64,000 nt of DNA from Pseudogymnoascus destructans (GCF_001641265.1 NW_020167521.1:558001-622000), one strand, 5' to 3'. Numbered from the stretch's first letter, positions 10,247 to 21,099 are shown. Numbers and translations: made by a program. Notes: generated from the letters alone by a model not told the origin.

Positions 10247-13200
10247 TCAGTTGGCTTTCTTAGAAAGAAATTCTAGAATGAGCTTAGATGCATTTTTTAG
10301 ATTTCTCTTAGGCTCCCAAGTGTTGTCACTTGTAGGATAGCCTTTCCACTTAACGAGGAAGTAGTCCTGACCTCTAAGTGTCTTTTTGTCAAGGATAGAC
10401 TCTACTTCATATTCTGGTTGATCCAAGATCAGAACAGGAGGTGGAGGAGACTGAAGTGGTCTTAAGGAACTTTCTTGTGCCTTAGACAAGAGAGATGCAT
10501 GGAAGACATTATGGATAGTCCAAGTAGGTGGTAATGCAAGCTCGAAAGCATTCTTGCCAATAGTCCTTGTGATCTTAAAAGGTCCAAGTCTTTTAGTATC
10601 AAGTTTGTCTGAAGGTCTAGTAGTTGTGATATGTCTTCTAGACAAAAAGACTTGATCACCAACTTTGAATTGTGGTGCAACCACCCCCCTGTTAAAGGCC
10701 TGAGCCTGCTCGTCTTGTGCACGCTGTATTTGAACCTTGAGATAGTCCTGGAGGCCCTTAAGGTAGATGATTCTTTCAGTAGCAGAAGGGTTTTTGAAAT
10801 TTTCAGGACAATTCAGTTCTGCCACTTCAAACCTAGGGTGATAACCATAGTTTGCATAGAAAGGTGTCTCTTTTGTGGTGTTAGAGACTGTGTTGTTGTA
10901 AGCAAATTCTGCAAGATGGAGAAGATCTGCCCAGTTGTCTTGAGCATAGTTTGTATAAATTCTTAGATATTGTTCAAGTACAGAGTTGACTCTCTCTGTC
11001 TGGCCATCTGTTTGAGGGTGATAAGCTGTAGAAAAGCGTTGTTCCATGTTTAAGAGTTTAGAGAACTCCTTAAAAAAGTTTGAAGTGAAAACTGCTCCCC
11101 TATCTGAGATCCAGTGTCCAGGAATTCCATGATATTTAAAGACCACCTTGAGGAATAGCCACGCAAGTTCAGAAGCTGTGATAGTCTCATTGCAAGGCTC
11201 AAAGTGTGCCATTTTTGTGAGCCTTTCTACCACCACAAGGATAGAGTCATAAGGGGTAGCACCCCCTTTTGGGATAGAAGGAGGCAACTTGACTATAAAG
11301 TCAATGGATATGGAGTCCCATGGGCGTTCTGGTATAGGTAGAGGCTGCAAGAGGCCATAGGGCTTTTGCCGTGTAGGTTTGTTCAAGTTGCAAGTAGTGC
11401 AAGAAGATATATAGTCTTGAAGAGTAGTCCTTAGACTAGGCCAGTAGAACTTTCTTGTTAGAAGTTCATAAGTTTTTGCAAAGCCAAAGTGTCCTGCAGC
11501 TGGAGCATCATGGAACTGCTGTAGGAGGTGTAGCTGTAATCGTTTATCCCTTGGGACATAGATATAGTTCTTGAATAAGAGAAGTCCATGCTGATTTTTT
11601 GAGAAATTCTGTAGTCCAACTTTCTCAAGAGAGGAACCTTTCTTCTGGAGGTATTCCAAAGTTCTTTTCGCAAAGGGATCATGGTTGTAAGCATCTTTGA
11701 ATGCTTTAAGAAGTGTTGCTGAGGGTGTATAGTCTTTAAAGGTCTCTGGTTCCTGAGAAGAGGTAATGGGGGCAACTTGGTCTTGAGGGGATAAGTTTAC
11801 CCCTAAGTCCTCTGTAGTACTAGGGTTGCTTAAAGATGCTGCTATAAGCTTTGCTGAGTCTAGCAGAGCCTTTGTATTGCTAGTTTTAGCAGAATCTTGG
11901 TAGTCATGTCTTCTTGAGAGGAGATCTGCTCTTTGATTCTTGGCCCCTGAGACATGTTTTATAACAAAGTCAAAACCTCCTAGTTGTTCAGACCACCTTG
12001 CTTGTCGTCGATTGAGCTGTTTAGTGGTTGTAAAGGTCAAGAGATTTGAATGGTCACTGTAAATAGTGATAGGATAGTTTGCCCCTTCAAGGTAGCATCT
12101 CCAATGCTTTAGAGAACATACTATGGCAAGCAGTTCCTTGTCTGTAATGGGATAGTTTTGTTCAGCTGCTGATAGCTTTCTTGAGTAAAATGCCACAGGC
12201 TGTAGCTCTTCTTGTTTGTCTTTTGGAGCTTGGTATAAGATTCCAGAAATGGCAAAATCTGAGGCATCTGTCTCAAGAGTGGCAGGTTTCAAGGGGTTAA
12301 AGTGTAGTAACATTTTCCCTTCTTTAAATTCTTCTTTAAGAGCATCGAAAGCATCTTGCTGTGTCTTATCCCAGTGATACAAAGTGTCCTTGTGAAGTAA
12401 TTGAGTAAGGGGTAAAGCCAAGGATGTATATCTTGGTATAAACCTCCTGTAATAGTTGGCAAACCCAAGGAAAGACTGAACCTCTTTAATGCTGGAAGGA
12501 ATAGGCCACGTTTGTACTGCTTTTGTCTTTTCAGGGTCCATCTGAATGCCTTCTGTTGAAATTCTATGTCCTAAGAAATCAACTTGAGACATATGGAAAA
12601 GACATTTCTCAAGTTTGCAAAAGAGTTGTGCTTGAGATAGCTTCTCTAAGACTTGTCTAACATGTAGAACATGCTCTTGAGTGTCTAAAGAGTATATAAG
12701 AATGTCGTCTAAGTAGACAACAACAAAGATATCCAAGTAAGGTCTTAGAATATCATTCATGAGAGCTTGGAAAGAAGCAGGTGCATTGGCAAGCCCAAAA
12801 GGCATTACCTGGTATTCAAAATGACCATAGCGTGTTCTGAATGCTGTCTTCCACTCATCACCTTCCTTGATGCGTATCAGGTTATAAGCTCCCCTGAGAT
12901 CTAACTTGGTAAAGATCCTTGCTGAAGAGAGCCTATCTATGAGCTCAGGGATAAGGGGTAAAGCATATCTGTTTTTAACAGTGACTGCATTAAGGCCCCT
13001 ATAATCAACACAGAGACGCAAGGAGCCATCTTTCTTCTTGACAAAGAGAATGGGAGCTCCTGCTGGTGAGGAAGAAGGTCTGATAAAGCCAGAACTAAGG
13101 TTCTCATCTAGGTATCCTCTGAGAGTTTTCAGCTCTAATTCAGATAGAGAGTAGATAGGGCCGTAGGGAGGCATTGAGCCTTCTGCGAGTGGTATCTCAT

Positions 13201-15004
13201 GGTCATAAGGCTGGTGCTTTGGCAGAATTGATGCCTTTGCCTTGTCAAAAAGATGTTGGTAGTCTTGGTATGCTAAAGGCAAAATGACCTCCTGAGATGA
13301 TTTCTCCAAATCTGAAGTAGCTGCTATCTCCAGGACAGGTTGGAAAGGTTTAACCCATATCAGAGATGATATATCGTCCATAGTTTGGTCAAAATCCTTG
13401 ATCTGGGACAAGTTTGAGTCTTGGACCTGAATAGGGGTAACTGAGGCTTGAAGGGTTTTTTCAGTATTGAGCTCAGGATTTGAGCTAAACCCAAGCGATA
13501 AATGCTTCCAATTGATAGTTGGATCATGCCTTTGAAGCCATGGAAGACCTAGGATAACTGGGTACTTCATTGGTATAACATCTAAAGAGATGGTGTCTGA
13601 AAATGTTGATTTTCCTAGGGGAATCTCAAGTTTGAGTACTAGGGTGTTGCAGGTAATGGAACCTGAACTGATAGGAGTTCCATCAATGACTCGGAGCAAC
13701 TCTGGAGTGCGTTTGGGAATTGTAGGTAACTGGTGTGTCAAGATGAGGTCTTGAGATATAAAGTTGCCTGTTGCCCCTGAGTCTATCATAGCCCTTGTAG
13801 ACAACACCTGTTGTTTGAAATGGAGTTGAATAGGGATTAACAGGTGTGTGAGACTCTGAGAAAGCACCATCGACACATCTTTGTTGTCTAGGGGAGAAGT
13901 TATAGTCTCAGTTGAAGTTGTGCCTGCTAGGGATTTTTCAAGTTTTTCAGGAATAGCAGTTGTGACTGTGTCTGAGGCTGCTATATGTTTTGAATCAGCA
14001 CTCCCTCGTGCTGAATAGCACTCCTGAATTCTGTGTCCCCCTTTGCCACAGTATAAACAAAGGTTGTTGTCCATTCTGTGTTTTCTTTCTTGAGGGGTAA
14101 GTTTACCCCTTTTCAGTTTTTGAGGGTATCCTGTAGGCTGAGGTGCTGGATTTGCTGTAGATCTCTTTATAGAGGCGTCTAAGTCCATAGGTTCAGGTGC
14201 TGAGTCCTTAGCAGTTGGTGTAGAGGTGTAATTGTTGAAATTTCTTGTTGGATGCCAGTCTTGGTTCTTCTCCTTTCTTCTTTCAAAAAGCCTATCATCA
14301 AGTCTGACAGCTTTCTCTATAAGCGTTTGAAGTGTTGTAGGGCGTTCTTCTTTGCTGAGTTCATCCTTAATAGAGCTCTTGAGCCCTTGGTAGTAAGTGA
14401 AGACTAAGGCTTCTTCATTCCAAGTCAAGTGAGAAGTGATTCTCCTAAATTCTGTTGTATACTGAGCAGCAGAGGTCTTTTGACATAGCTTCTGTAGCTC
14501 TCTTTCTGCTGTAGCAGTTTCGTTGATGTCTCCAAAGGTCCTGGTAAGTTCCTCTTGAAACTGGTCATAAGAGGTAATCAAAGGTGTAGTGGTATTTTGG
14601 TTGTTGCCACTAAGTCTTCTAAGATATGGCTCAAAGAAGTTGAATGCAGATCCACGGAGGTAGCTGGCAGCGAAATAGATCTTCTGAATGTCTGAGGTGA
14701 ACTGATGAGGCCTGAGGGTGAAGTAGATGTCCAGTTGCATAAGAAATCCCTTCAACTTCCTCCTGTCTCCATGGTATAAATCTGGTGTTTGCACTTTAGG
14801 AAGTGCACCTGGGGTACTCGAAATAGCCAGAGGAGCTGTGGGAAGCTCTGTATGATGTGTCTGAGTTGAAGATTGTGTTGCTGAAGTGTTGGCTTGAAAG
14901 GTGTTTTCCAAATTCTCAAGTTTGTTTGCTATAGTTTGTATAAAGGCAAACAGTTGTTGCATCTGCTGTTCAGCAGTAGTTGTAGGAGCTTGGTCGTCCT
15001 CCAT
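10247..15004 (-). CDS. Element B gag-pol polyprotein
   Basis: Intact 1585-residue single-frame polyprotein of a fungal chromovirus. Domains in order: Gag with retrotransposon-gag helices (about 80-240), the 'EPMDLDA' linker, CCHC knuckle 'CLYCGKGGHRIQEC' (about 316-329), aspartic protease 'MIDSGATGNFIS' (about 405), reverse transcriptase with 'VVYLDDILIYS' (about 770), RNase H ('LETDASDFAISG'), integrase zinc-binding region ('AGHFGFAKTYELLTRKFYWP', 'CTTCNLNK'), the D,D-35-E core ('SIDFIVKLP', 'WISDRGAVFTS'), and a C-terminal chromodomain ('YFLVKWKGYPTSDNTWEP'). No stop or frameshift, consistent with nearly identical LTRs. The start ATG (15002-15004) lies 53 bp inside the 5' LTR. The chromodomain suggests targeting to modified chromatin, by family knowledge. 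Confidence 0.95.
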   Translation of the reverse strand: MEDDQAPTTTAEQQMQQLFAFIQTIANKLENLENTFQANTSATQSSTQTHHTELPTAPLAISSTPGALPKVQTPDLYHGDRRKLKGFLMQLDIYFTLRPHQFTSDIQKIYFAASYLRGSAFNFFEPYLRRLSGNNQNTTTPLITSYDQFQEELTRTFGDINETATAERELQKLCQKTSAAQYTTEFRRITSHLTWNEEALVFTYYQGLKSSIKDELSKEERPTTLQTLIEKAVRLDDRLFERRKEKNQDWHPTRNFNNYTSTPTAKDSAPEPMDLDASIKRSTANPAPQPTGYPQKLKRGKLTPQERKHRMDNNLCLYCGKGGHRIQECYSARGSADSKHIAASDTVTTAIPEKLEKSLAGTTSTETITSPLDNKDVSMVLSQSLTHLLIPIQLHFKQQVLSTRAMIDSGATGNFISQDLILTHQLPTIPKRTPELLRVIDGTPISSGSITCNTLVLKLEIPLGKSTFSDTISLDVIPMKYPVILGLPWLQRHDPTINWKHLSLGFSSNPELNTEKTLQASVTPIQVQDSNLSQIKDFDQTMDDISSLIWVKPFQPVLEIAATSDLEKSSQEVILPLAYQDYQHLFDKAKASILPKHQPYDHEIPLAEGSMPPYGPIYSLSELELKTLRGYLDENLSSGFIRPSSSPAGAPILFVKKKDGSLRLCVDYRGLNAVTVKNRYALPLIPELIDRLSSARIFTKLDLRGAYNLIRIKEGDEWKTAFRTRYGHFEYQVMPFGLANAPASFQALMNDILRPYLDIFVVVYLDDILIYSLDTQEHVLHVRQVLEKLSQAQLFCKLEKCLFHMSQVDFLGHRISTEGIQMDPEKTKAVQTWPIPSSIKEVQSFLGFANYYRRFIPRYTSLALPLTQLLHKDTLYHWDKTQQDAFDALKEEFKEGKMLLHFNPLKPATLETDASDFAISGILYQAPKDKQEELQPVAFYSRKLSAAEQNYPITDKELLAIVCSLKHWRCYLEGANYPITIYSDHSNLLTFTTTKQLNRRQARWSEQLGGFDFVIKHVSGAKNQRADLLSRRHDYQDSAKTSNTKALLDSAKLIAASLSNPSTTEDLGVNLSPQDQVAPITSSQEPETFKDYTPSATLLKAFKDAYNHDPFAKRTLEYLQKKGSSLEKVGLQNFSKNQHGLLLFKNYIYVPRDKRLQLHLLQQFHDAPAAGHFGFAKTYELLTRKFYWPSLRTTLQDYISSCTTCNLNKPTRQKPYGLLQPLPIPERPWDSISIDFIVKLPPSIPKGGATPYDSILVVVERLTKMAHFEPCNETITASELAWLFLKVVFKYHGIPGHWISDRGAVFTSNFFKEFSKLLNMEQRFSTAYHPQTDGQTERVNSVLEQYLRIYTNYAQDNWADLLHLAEFAYNNTVSNTTKETPFYANYGYHPRFEVAELNCPENFKNPSATERIIYLKGLQDYLKVQIQRAQDEQAQAFNRGVVAPQFKVGDQVFLSRRHITTTRPSDKLDTKRLGPFKITRTIGKNAFELALPPTWTIHNVFHASLLSKAQESSLRPLQSPPPPVLILDQPEYEVESILDKKTLRGQDYFLVKWKGYPTSDNTWEPKRNLKNASKLILEFLSKKAN

Positions 15005-15056
15005 TGTAGTATCGAAGTGCTGCTATAGGAATAGTTGAAGCTTGAAGCAGGCAAGG

Positions 15057-15992
15057 TGTAATGGTGGGTGCACCAGATATGAGAATCTAGCCACCCAAGG
15101 AAGGGATGAATTTACTAAGACAACACACTGTCTTAGGAAACAGAGCCAAAGGGTTGTAGCTTAGACTATTCCACAACGCAGCAATCAGGTGTATGATGTG
15201 GTGAAGTGGTTTAGACAAGTTGCAACAAATGTTGAGTCTGAGAACTCAGGGGTAAGTCAGAGGTTAGCACCTCACTGACTTTTCAAAAACAGAGAATAAC
15301 AAGATCAATGCTTGGAAGCTTGTAAAAGACGTGGAAGTATGTGATAGTCGATTTACTGTATTGCCTGCTTGCCCTTTCTTAAGGAAAGGGCAATCCTATT
15401 TATGCCAAAGGAGTGTAGTTCTCTCATTTTCCATGACTTTCCATGACTAACCAGGCTTGGTAAATGTATTAGAAATCAAGTGCGACCCACAACTAGCTTG
15501 CTAATCATGTAGTGAACGTAAGAGAATCCCATAGAACCATCTCTTGGGTTCCTAGCCTATAGGAAGTGAAAAGGAGGTCCAAGGTCAGAGTACCTATAGA
15601 CAAATTATGTCATAACTTAACCAATCTTGTGGGTAACTAAGGAGCGATGACGTGTAATGAATCATAGAGGATTGTAGAAGCTTCTAGAGCTATCGTTCAT
15701 GTTCCTAGGCCTCTAGTTGGTAGAGATATGCCATGTGGTAGTATTGGCCCACCCCCTTAAGGAGGAGATTTTCTTAATAACTTGTTCAATGAGTGTCCAA
15801 ATGATATGCCGTGATGTATGTAGCATAAACAGATGTAGTAGAAGAGTTTGCAGCAATCGTTCAGTAGTATTGCTTCTGTTGTTGGTGTGATAAGCCAAGA
15901 TATGTATGGTGACTTGTAGGTTTGAGGAGGAGATTTCTAAGTTTGCTCTTGAGTTTGATAGCAAACTGAGTGCAACGAATGTCAGTATGACA
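15057..15992 (-). repeat. Element B 5' LTR
   Basis: 936-bp LTR, nearly identical to 9264-10199, followed by the second copy of the target duplication caatc (15993-15997). It presumably drives transcription of the minus-strand polyprotein. Confidence 0.93.
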
Positions 15993-17884
15993 CAATCGAG
16001 GTCCTGACGGATCACAACAACCTGAAATACTTCATGGAAACCACCGCCCTCACAAGAAGGCAGGCGCGGTGGGCGCAGGCGTTGTCAGCCTACGACTTCC
16101 AAATATCCTATCGAGCTGGCAAGACCAACCCCGCAGATGGGCCGTCTAGGAGACCAGACTATGAGGAAGAGAAGGGTAGCCAGAACGTGATGCTTCCTAC
16201 CCTTCGAAACAAGCTCCAGAAAGCCATACAGGCAGGAGAAGAAGCCCTGCAGATGAGGCGGGTAGTGGCTGACTTACAAGAAGTAGGCACCACACTGGGC
16301 GAAGACCAGAGTAAGGACACCAAGAGTCCAGGTCTCGTTGTCCCTCGAGTTATGGTGGCAGCCATGGCTCAGGGAGAGAGCGCCTACAGTGCCACGGCCG
16401 AACCCTTAGCGGATCTGATCAAAACCCTTCAAGCGGCTGACGAGCTCGCTGTTCACAGGGCCAGAGAAGCAGGGTCGGCGTGGGCGAAGGGCTCTTCAGG
16501 TTGGAGAGTAGACGATGCAGGCATCCTACGCTTCAAGGGAGCGGCCTACGTGCCTCCCAATCAGGCAGTACGTATGGAAATCTTCAAGATTTGCCACGAC
16601 GACCCTTTGGCTGGGCACTTCGGATATAAGAAGACCCAGGAACTGATCCGACGGAAATACTACTGGCCTGGATTAGACCAGGAAGCCAGGGAGTACGTAC
16701 GTGGCTGCGATCGGTGCCAGCGGATCAAGCCGGTACGGCATAGACCCTACGGCGAAATGCAAGGCCTCAGAATGCCTACTAAGCCCTTTGAGTCCATAAG
16801 TATGGACTTCATCACAGATCTGCCGCCTAGTATAGGAGCAGACCAAGCTAAGGCTTCAGACTCCATTTTGGTAATCGTAGACCGATACACCAAGGTATCC
16901 AAATATATACCCTGCCGGAAGACCATTACTGCCACCGAGTTGGGGCGGGTCTTCCTTGAGTATTGGGTTAAGGACTTTGGAATTCCTGCTGAAATAATTA
17001 CAGACCGCGGCAGCGTATTTATGTGCCACTTCTGGTCGGCCTTCTGTTTCCACCTCAAAGTACGGCGGAACCTATCGACTGCCTTCCACCCTCAATCTGA
17101 CGGCCAGACGGAAAGGCAGAACCAGAATATTGAGGCCTACCTACGCCTACACTGCAATCAGCACCAGGACAATTGGGTAGAACTTCTTCACTTCGCGGAG
17201 CTTACCTACAATAATGCCTTCCACGATTCCATCCAGATGTCGCCAAATCAGGCTCGATACGGTATCAACATCGACCTGCGGCAAGGGATCGAGGACGACC
17301 CCATGAGAAGGGAGGTGCCGGTTGCAAGAGACCGAGTCCAGAAGATCCTCGACCTACGAAAGGAGCTTGAAGAGGCCTGGGCGAGATCGAAGGAAGCCCA
17401 AGTCCGAGGATATAACAAGATCCACAAGCCAATGCAGTTCATGGTCGGCGAACGGGTGTGGCTTTCTGCCAAGAATATCAGAACCACCCAGCCAAGTAGG
17501 AAGCTAGGTCACCGGTGGCTCGGACCGTATGAGATCACCGGGCGGATAGGTAAACAGGCGTATCGATTGAGGCTTCCCCCACGGTATAAGGCGATTCACG
17601 ACGTGTTCCACGTCTCCCTACTCGAGAGGTATCGGGAAGGCGTTGAGAAGGCCGATCCTCCACCAGATCCAGAGATCGTGGATGGGGAAGAAGAATACAA
17701 GGTCGAGGCAGTCCTAGACCACAGGACTGTGCGGAGGGGTAGAGGAATCCGAGAGGAATACCTGATTAGGTGGGCAGGCTACACTGCAGCTGACGATCAG
17801 TGGGTTCCAAAGCTTGACGTAGGACTACCGTTAATCAAGGCATATCACAAGGAACAGACGCAGAAGGCAATGTAGTGTATTGTC

Positions 17885-19140
17885 CTAAACTAAGGGAAAA
17901 AACAACGCGTCAAGTTCCGAAGGAGAAGGGCTCACAGACCCAGAAGCAGACCCCGACCCAGACCTAGAAGAAATGCGCGCGTCAGACAAGGGGGCGACGA
18001 CAGGGGCAGGGCGTGGATTGAAGCGCCACTGGTCTGGACGCACAAACAAACGCTCAAAAAGAGCACGATCGTAATCCGCAGGCGTAGGCAGGAGAATAGG
18101 TCCTACCGACAAGGGCGTGGAGGGCAGGACAGGCCTCACTCGAGCTACCCACAGGGTCAGCAAAACGTCCAGGAAGGATGGGAATCACAAACCTACGACA
18201 AACTTCAGGGCGGCGACGTGGGCGTTGAGGCCAACCTGGTAGGCGTCTAGAGCCGCATCAGTAGCGGCGTGGAACATAGCAGCAGCAGCCTTGAGAGCCT
18301 CGGTTTTGGCCTGATCCAGCTCAGCAAGGGTCTCAGCGTGGTGAAGAAGGGCTTGGCGTGGGTCGTTGAGGTTGCGGACGACGGGGCCCCCAGCCTCAGG
18401 GAGAGGCGCAACAGGTTCCTCGTGGAAGGACGTAGCAGCTCTCTTACCCTTATTCTTGACCTTCAGGGTGCGAGGCTCCTTGCCCTTATCAGCGGTAGTG
18501 AACTCGCGTTGGGCAAAGAGGAGGGAGGCCAGAGCCTCACGGGTGGCGACCGAATTATGTTCCAGCCCAGCGTCCTCGTCGTCAGCGCAACAGTTCAAAT
18601 AGGCGTCGGACTTGAGCTTCAGGGCAGTGAGGGCATCCTTCTGATCAGGACCGACCTGCCTGGTTGTCAGCATATCCCACTAAGAAGGAAAAGGAGGCCT
18701 ACCGGAACGCAGTGGTGGTTTCCTTGGAGACAGTCGCCGCACTTGTCCAAGCCAACAGGGACCCAGCAGATCTGTCCAGGATAGTTGTAATAGGTGACTG
18801 AACACTTGACGCAGCAGTCGCGGGAGCCTGCGCGAAGGGGACCAACAGACTCTGGAACTGGGCGGCGCGCAGAAAGCTTCCACCCCAGCGCCGTACGCAT
18901 CTCCTTGGCGGCCAACTGAGCAGCGACCTCCTCCTCCTCCTCTGGAGCGTCCTCAACCGAAGGTGATCGGTAGGGACGCACGGTGCGAGGGCGAGAGGTG
19001 GACGCAACGGAAGCAGGACCGAAGGGAGTAGGGGTGGCAGGTGACTCCAACTCGGGAGACCCAGACATCTGGGCGGAAGAGCGCTTGAGAGGGGTGGTGA
19101 CAGGCGCCACTGTCTTCTTGGGCTGCTTGCGCGGAGCCAT
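17885..19140 (-). CDS. Antisense accessory gene carried by gypsy element A
   Basis: Lies tail-to-tail with pol (9 bp apart) and within 400 bp of the 3' LTR, on the strand opposite to the element. Splice signals and phase give three exons, 18703-19140, 18193-18655 and 17885-18144, with introns of 47 and 48 nt, and a 386-residue product. The N-terminus is basic and Pro/Ser/Thr-rich ('MAPRKQPKKTVAP'), then an acidic run, then a Cys cluster ('CCVKCSVTYY', 'CWVP', 'CGDC', 'HHC') resembling a small zinc-binding fold, then an Ala-rich helical region and a Ser-rich tail. Function unknown. From memory, extra genes have been reported in Botrytis gypsy elements (BRTN); homology to those is not tested. 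The second intron donor (GTTTGT) is weak. Confidence 0.6.
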
Positions 19141-19538
19141 GATTGACGGAACTAATCCACAGATCAGTCCCTGAAGACGAAGGACGGAAGGGAGGTAAAT
19201 ACCTTGCGAAGAGGGAGTAATCCTTGAAGCAAACCTTGGAAGAGGATCAAAAGGAAGAACCCAAGAACCCAGAAGAGCGGGCACTTGGTGTGAGGTTGTG
19301 TGAGGAAAGTAGGAAGTTGGGTAGGAAGTGGGAGTTAAGCGCGATGCCCACAACAACTGGGGGTGGCCGCGGCACAACAACAAGGGGGGTCACGGGACCC
19401 CCCTGACAGGCGCGAGTTCGATAACAACAACCCACCCTACGCGCGAGCAAACAAGCCAAACAAGCCCAAACAAGGGCGCAATCAGCCCTGATCTCTATGC
19501 CTGGAATTGGGGGCAATTCCCTAGAAGGGGGAGGTAAT

Positions 19539-19777
19539 TGTAAGGCGGCCCTCACGTGAGGGCACGTGAGGTGTCACGCTCTTACAGTGGACCTGGCGGG
19601 CTCGGTAAATTAGGGCCTACGGGTTCCTGTATATAAGGGGCTGGAGGCTCGGAGTGAGGCCTCCAGTCAATAGTCGCTGTATATACGTAGACCTATTGTT
19701 ACGCATTGAATCCTACTTCCTACCTACTGATCTGGTTCCCTGAGCTCCCGTGTGACCCTGGGTCCTACGACTTTACA
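19539..19777 (+). repeat. Element A 3' LTR
   Basis: Starts tgtaagg immediately after a polypurine tract (agaagggggagg) and ends ctttaca, giving inverted ends. It contains a TATA box (tgtatataagggg, about 19629) and spans about 239 bp. No matching 5' LTR is present in the window, so the right boundary is inferred from the inverted end and from where kinase coding sequence resumes. Confidence 0.75.
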
Positions 19778-20740
19778 CACAGGAGGCAATATCGACCCTA
19801 CGAGGCGGATGATTTTGGCTATGCACCATGCCTCAGTGTTGTTATCTATGATCTTGTCGCAGGCGCCGAAGACGAGCCTTTGTGCAAGCCAGTAGTTGTT
19901 AGATTCCATATCTATTAGTAGGGTTTGGTTGGTAGGGAGATTACCGTAGCGCCGAGGGACCAGACGTCGGAGCTGTGAAAGCACCCAAGGCCACGCCAGA
20001 CTTCGGGGGCACGGGTCGGTAGGCTTTGGATCCGTGTATCATCGTAGCCTTCTCTGAGCACTATATTTCTTTTAGTCTCGTTTGGTAGGTAGATAAATGC
20101 TATCTTACTGCTCCCTAAATCGCCCACCTTAACAACAGGGCATGCGCTGTCGACATTTGATAAGAGAATATTATTCGGATTAATATCTTTAAAATCAGTA
20201 AGAATCTTTGCCTGTGTGGGTAAGGTTTGGGGAAATACCTGAATGGAAAGCACCGTACGTTTCTTTTAGAAAGGCAAGTGTTTCTAGGACTGACCTTGCG
20301 ATCACACGTGGGAGCTCAGGCTTTGAACGAAACCTAGAGTATGGCACTTTGCGAAGATCCTGATCCATCCACTCGAAGACCATGCATTGCGGCTCTAATG
20401 GTTTTTGGGGGTCAAAGCTAATAACATCGCGGAGCGCTCTTATTGTTTTACATGAAGCCATGTGCGGGAGTTCGTAATTGTTTCGCTCACGGTTGAAGAC
20501 ATACTTCATAGACTCATCTGTCTCTGTCTTGATCACAGCACTAGAAATAAGTCAACGAGCTATCCAACAAGGGCTCTCATGATAGACAAACAGTTGTTGG
20601 GCGCCTAGAGGTATTTCTTCGGAAGTACTTCTAAGAATTGCGGCTTTAAACACCGTATTCGTTTTCAGGGCCTCGATAATTTCGTGTAGACCATTCCTCC
20701 CTTTCAGAATCTGGCCAACGGTGACTGGCAGCTTTGACAT
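19778..20740 (-). pseudogene. Protein kinase-like gene, 3' end cut by element A
   Basis: Fungal-type protein kinase-like sequence starting at ATG 20738-20740 ('MSKLPVTVGQILKGR'). Landmarks: 'CMVFEWMDQDLRK' (hinge), catalytic-loop-like 'FHSDINPNNIL' formed by splicing out a 52-nt intron (20187-20238), 'DLGSSK' in place of DFG, 'APEVWRG' (APE motif) and 'SSDVWSLGATV'. The catalytic loop has D and N but lacks the usual HRD, so activity is uncertain. The first intron (about 20530-20565) and the last intron (about 19912-19945) do not give clean boundaries. The C-terminal piece 'NNTEAWCIAKIIRLVG' runs into the element A LTR. Inferred to be a truncated, probably dead gene. Confidence 0.65.
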
Positions 20741-21099
20741 GGCAAGATGGGCGGGCAGCTACAAAACCGACGATATACGAGAAAGCACAAGAATCGCGCT
20801 ACCAAAATAGTGGATTCCTGGATTCGCGGCCCCTCAACTTAGTGAGGGTTTGCTCCATGCGACGGGTAGAGTAGCTCTACCCTTGTATCTGCCTTAATTT
20901 ATGGGTAAAAGAATCATATACCATGTAAACTAACTTACGGATTAGTAAAAAAGAATCGCTTACCCCTGTGATACTATTTTTTAATTTTTCTACTGTGCTA
21001 AACCGTAATAGGAAGCCCCCCCTATTCAGCCCACTTTCCCCGATCCCCCTTCCTCCACCAATTCGACTAACACCATACTGGCTCTGAAGGCTCGAAAGC

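Larger units (their letters stand above)
9264..15992 (-). mobile_element. Complete young gypsy/chromovirus element B
   Basis: Full-length Ty3/gypsy element, 6729 bp, bounded by 936-bp LTRs that start TG and end CA and by the 5-bp target duplication caatc (9259-9263 and 15993-15997). A single uninterrupted 1585-codon polyprotein runs on the minus strand. A purine-rich tract (minus-strand aaaaggggga, about 10202-10214) adjoins the 3' LTR; the sequence next to the 5' LTR (15040-15056, minus ccttgcctgcttcaagc) is the candidate primer site. By eye the LTRs differ at one position (g versus a about 36 bases from the LTR start), so the insertion is recent and the element may be active. It inserted into element A. 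Confidence 0.95.
7533..17875 (+). pseudogene. Element A pol (protease-RT-RNaseH-integrase-chromodomain), interrupted
   Basis: Coding pieces 7533-9263 and 15998-17875. The protease active site 'LLDSGSD' lies at about 7626. A TGA at 7866-7868 stands where homologous elements carry Trp ('GMD*IVQVNP'). The RT catalytic motif 'YLDDILIYS' is at about 8590, and RNase H follows. After the element B insertion: RNase H end ('LTDHNNLKYF'), integrase zinc-binding HHCC region ('GHFGYKKTQELIRRKYYWPG', 'CDRCQRI'), the integrase core ('SISMDFITDLP', 'ITDRGSVF'), and a C-terminal chromodomain ('YLIRWAGYTAADDQW'). Apart from the insertion and the two TGA codons the frame is open, suggesting moderate age. Confidence 0.85.
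6938..19777 (+). mobile_element. Gypsy/chromovirus element A, 5'-truncated, split by element B
   Basis: Ty3/gypsy element in plus orientation: partial gag, protease, RT-RNaseH, integrase with chromodomain, then an antisense accessory gene, a polypurine tract (about 19522-19534) and a 3' LTR (19539-19777). The 5' LTR and the start of gag are missing, replaced by a receptor-gene fragment. Element B (9264-15992) sits inside the RNase H region with a 5-bp target duplication; without B and one duplication copy the pol frame is continuous across the site. Two TGA codons (7530, 7866) interrupt the frame. The right flank is a different truncated gene (a kinase). Confidence 0.85.

Noticed and set aside
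18269..18784. 171-codon plus-strand frame opposite the antisense accessory gene
   Set aside because: The minus-strand exons give a continuous spliced frame with a Cys cluster; the plus frame crosses an intron and has no features.
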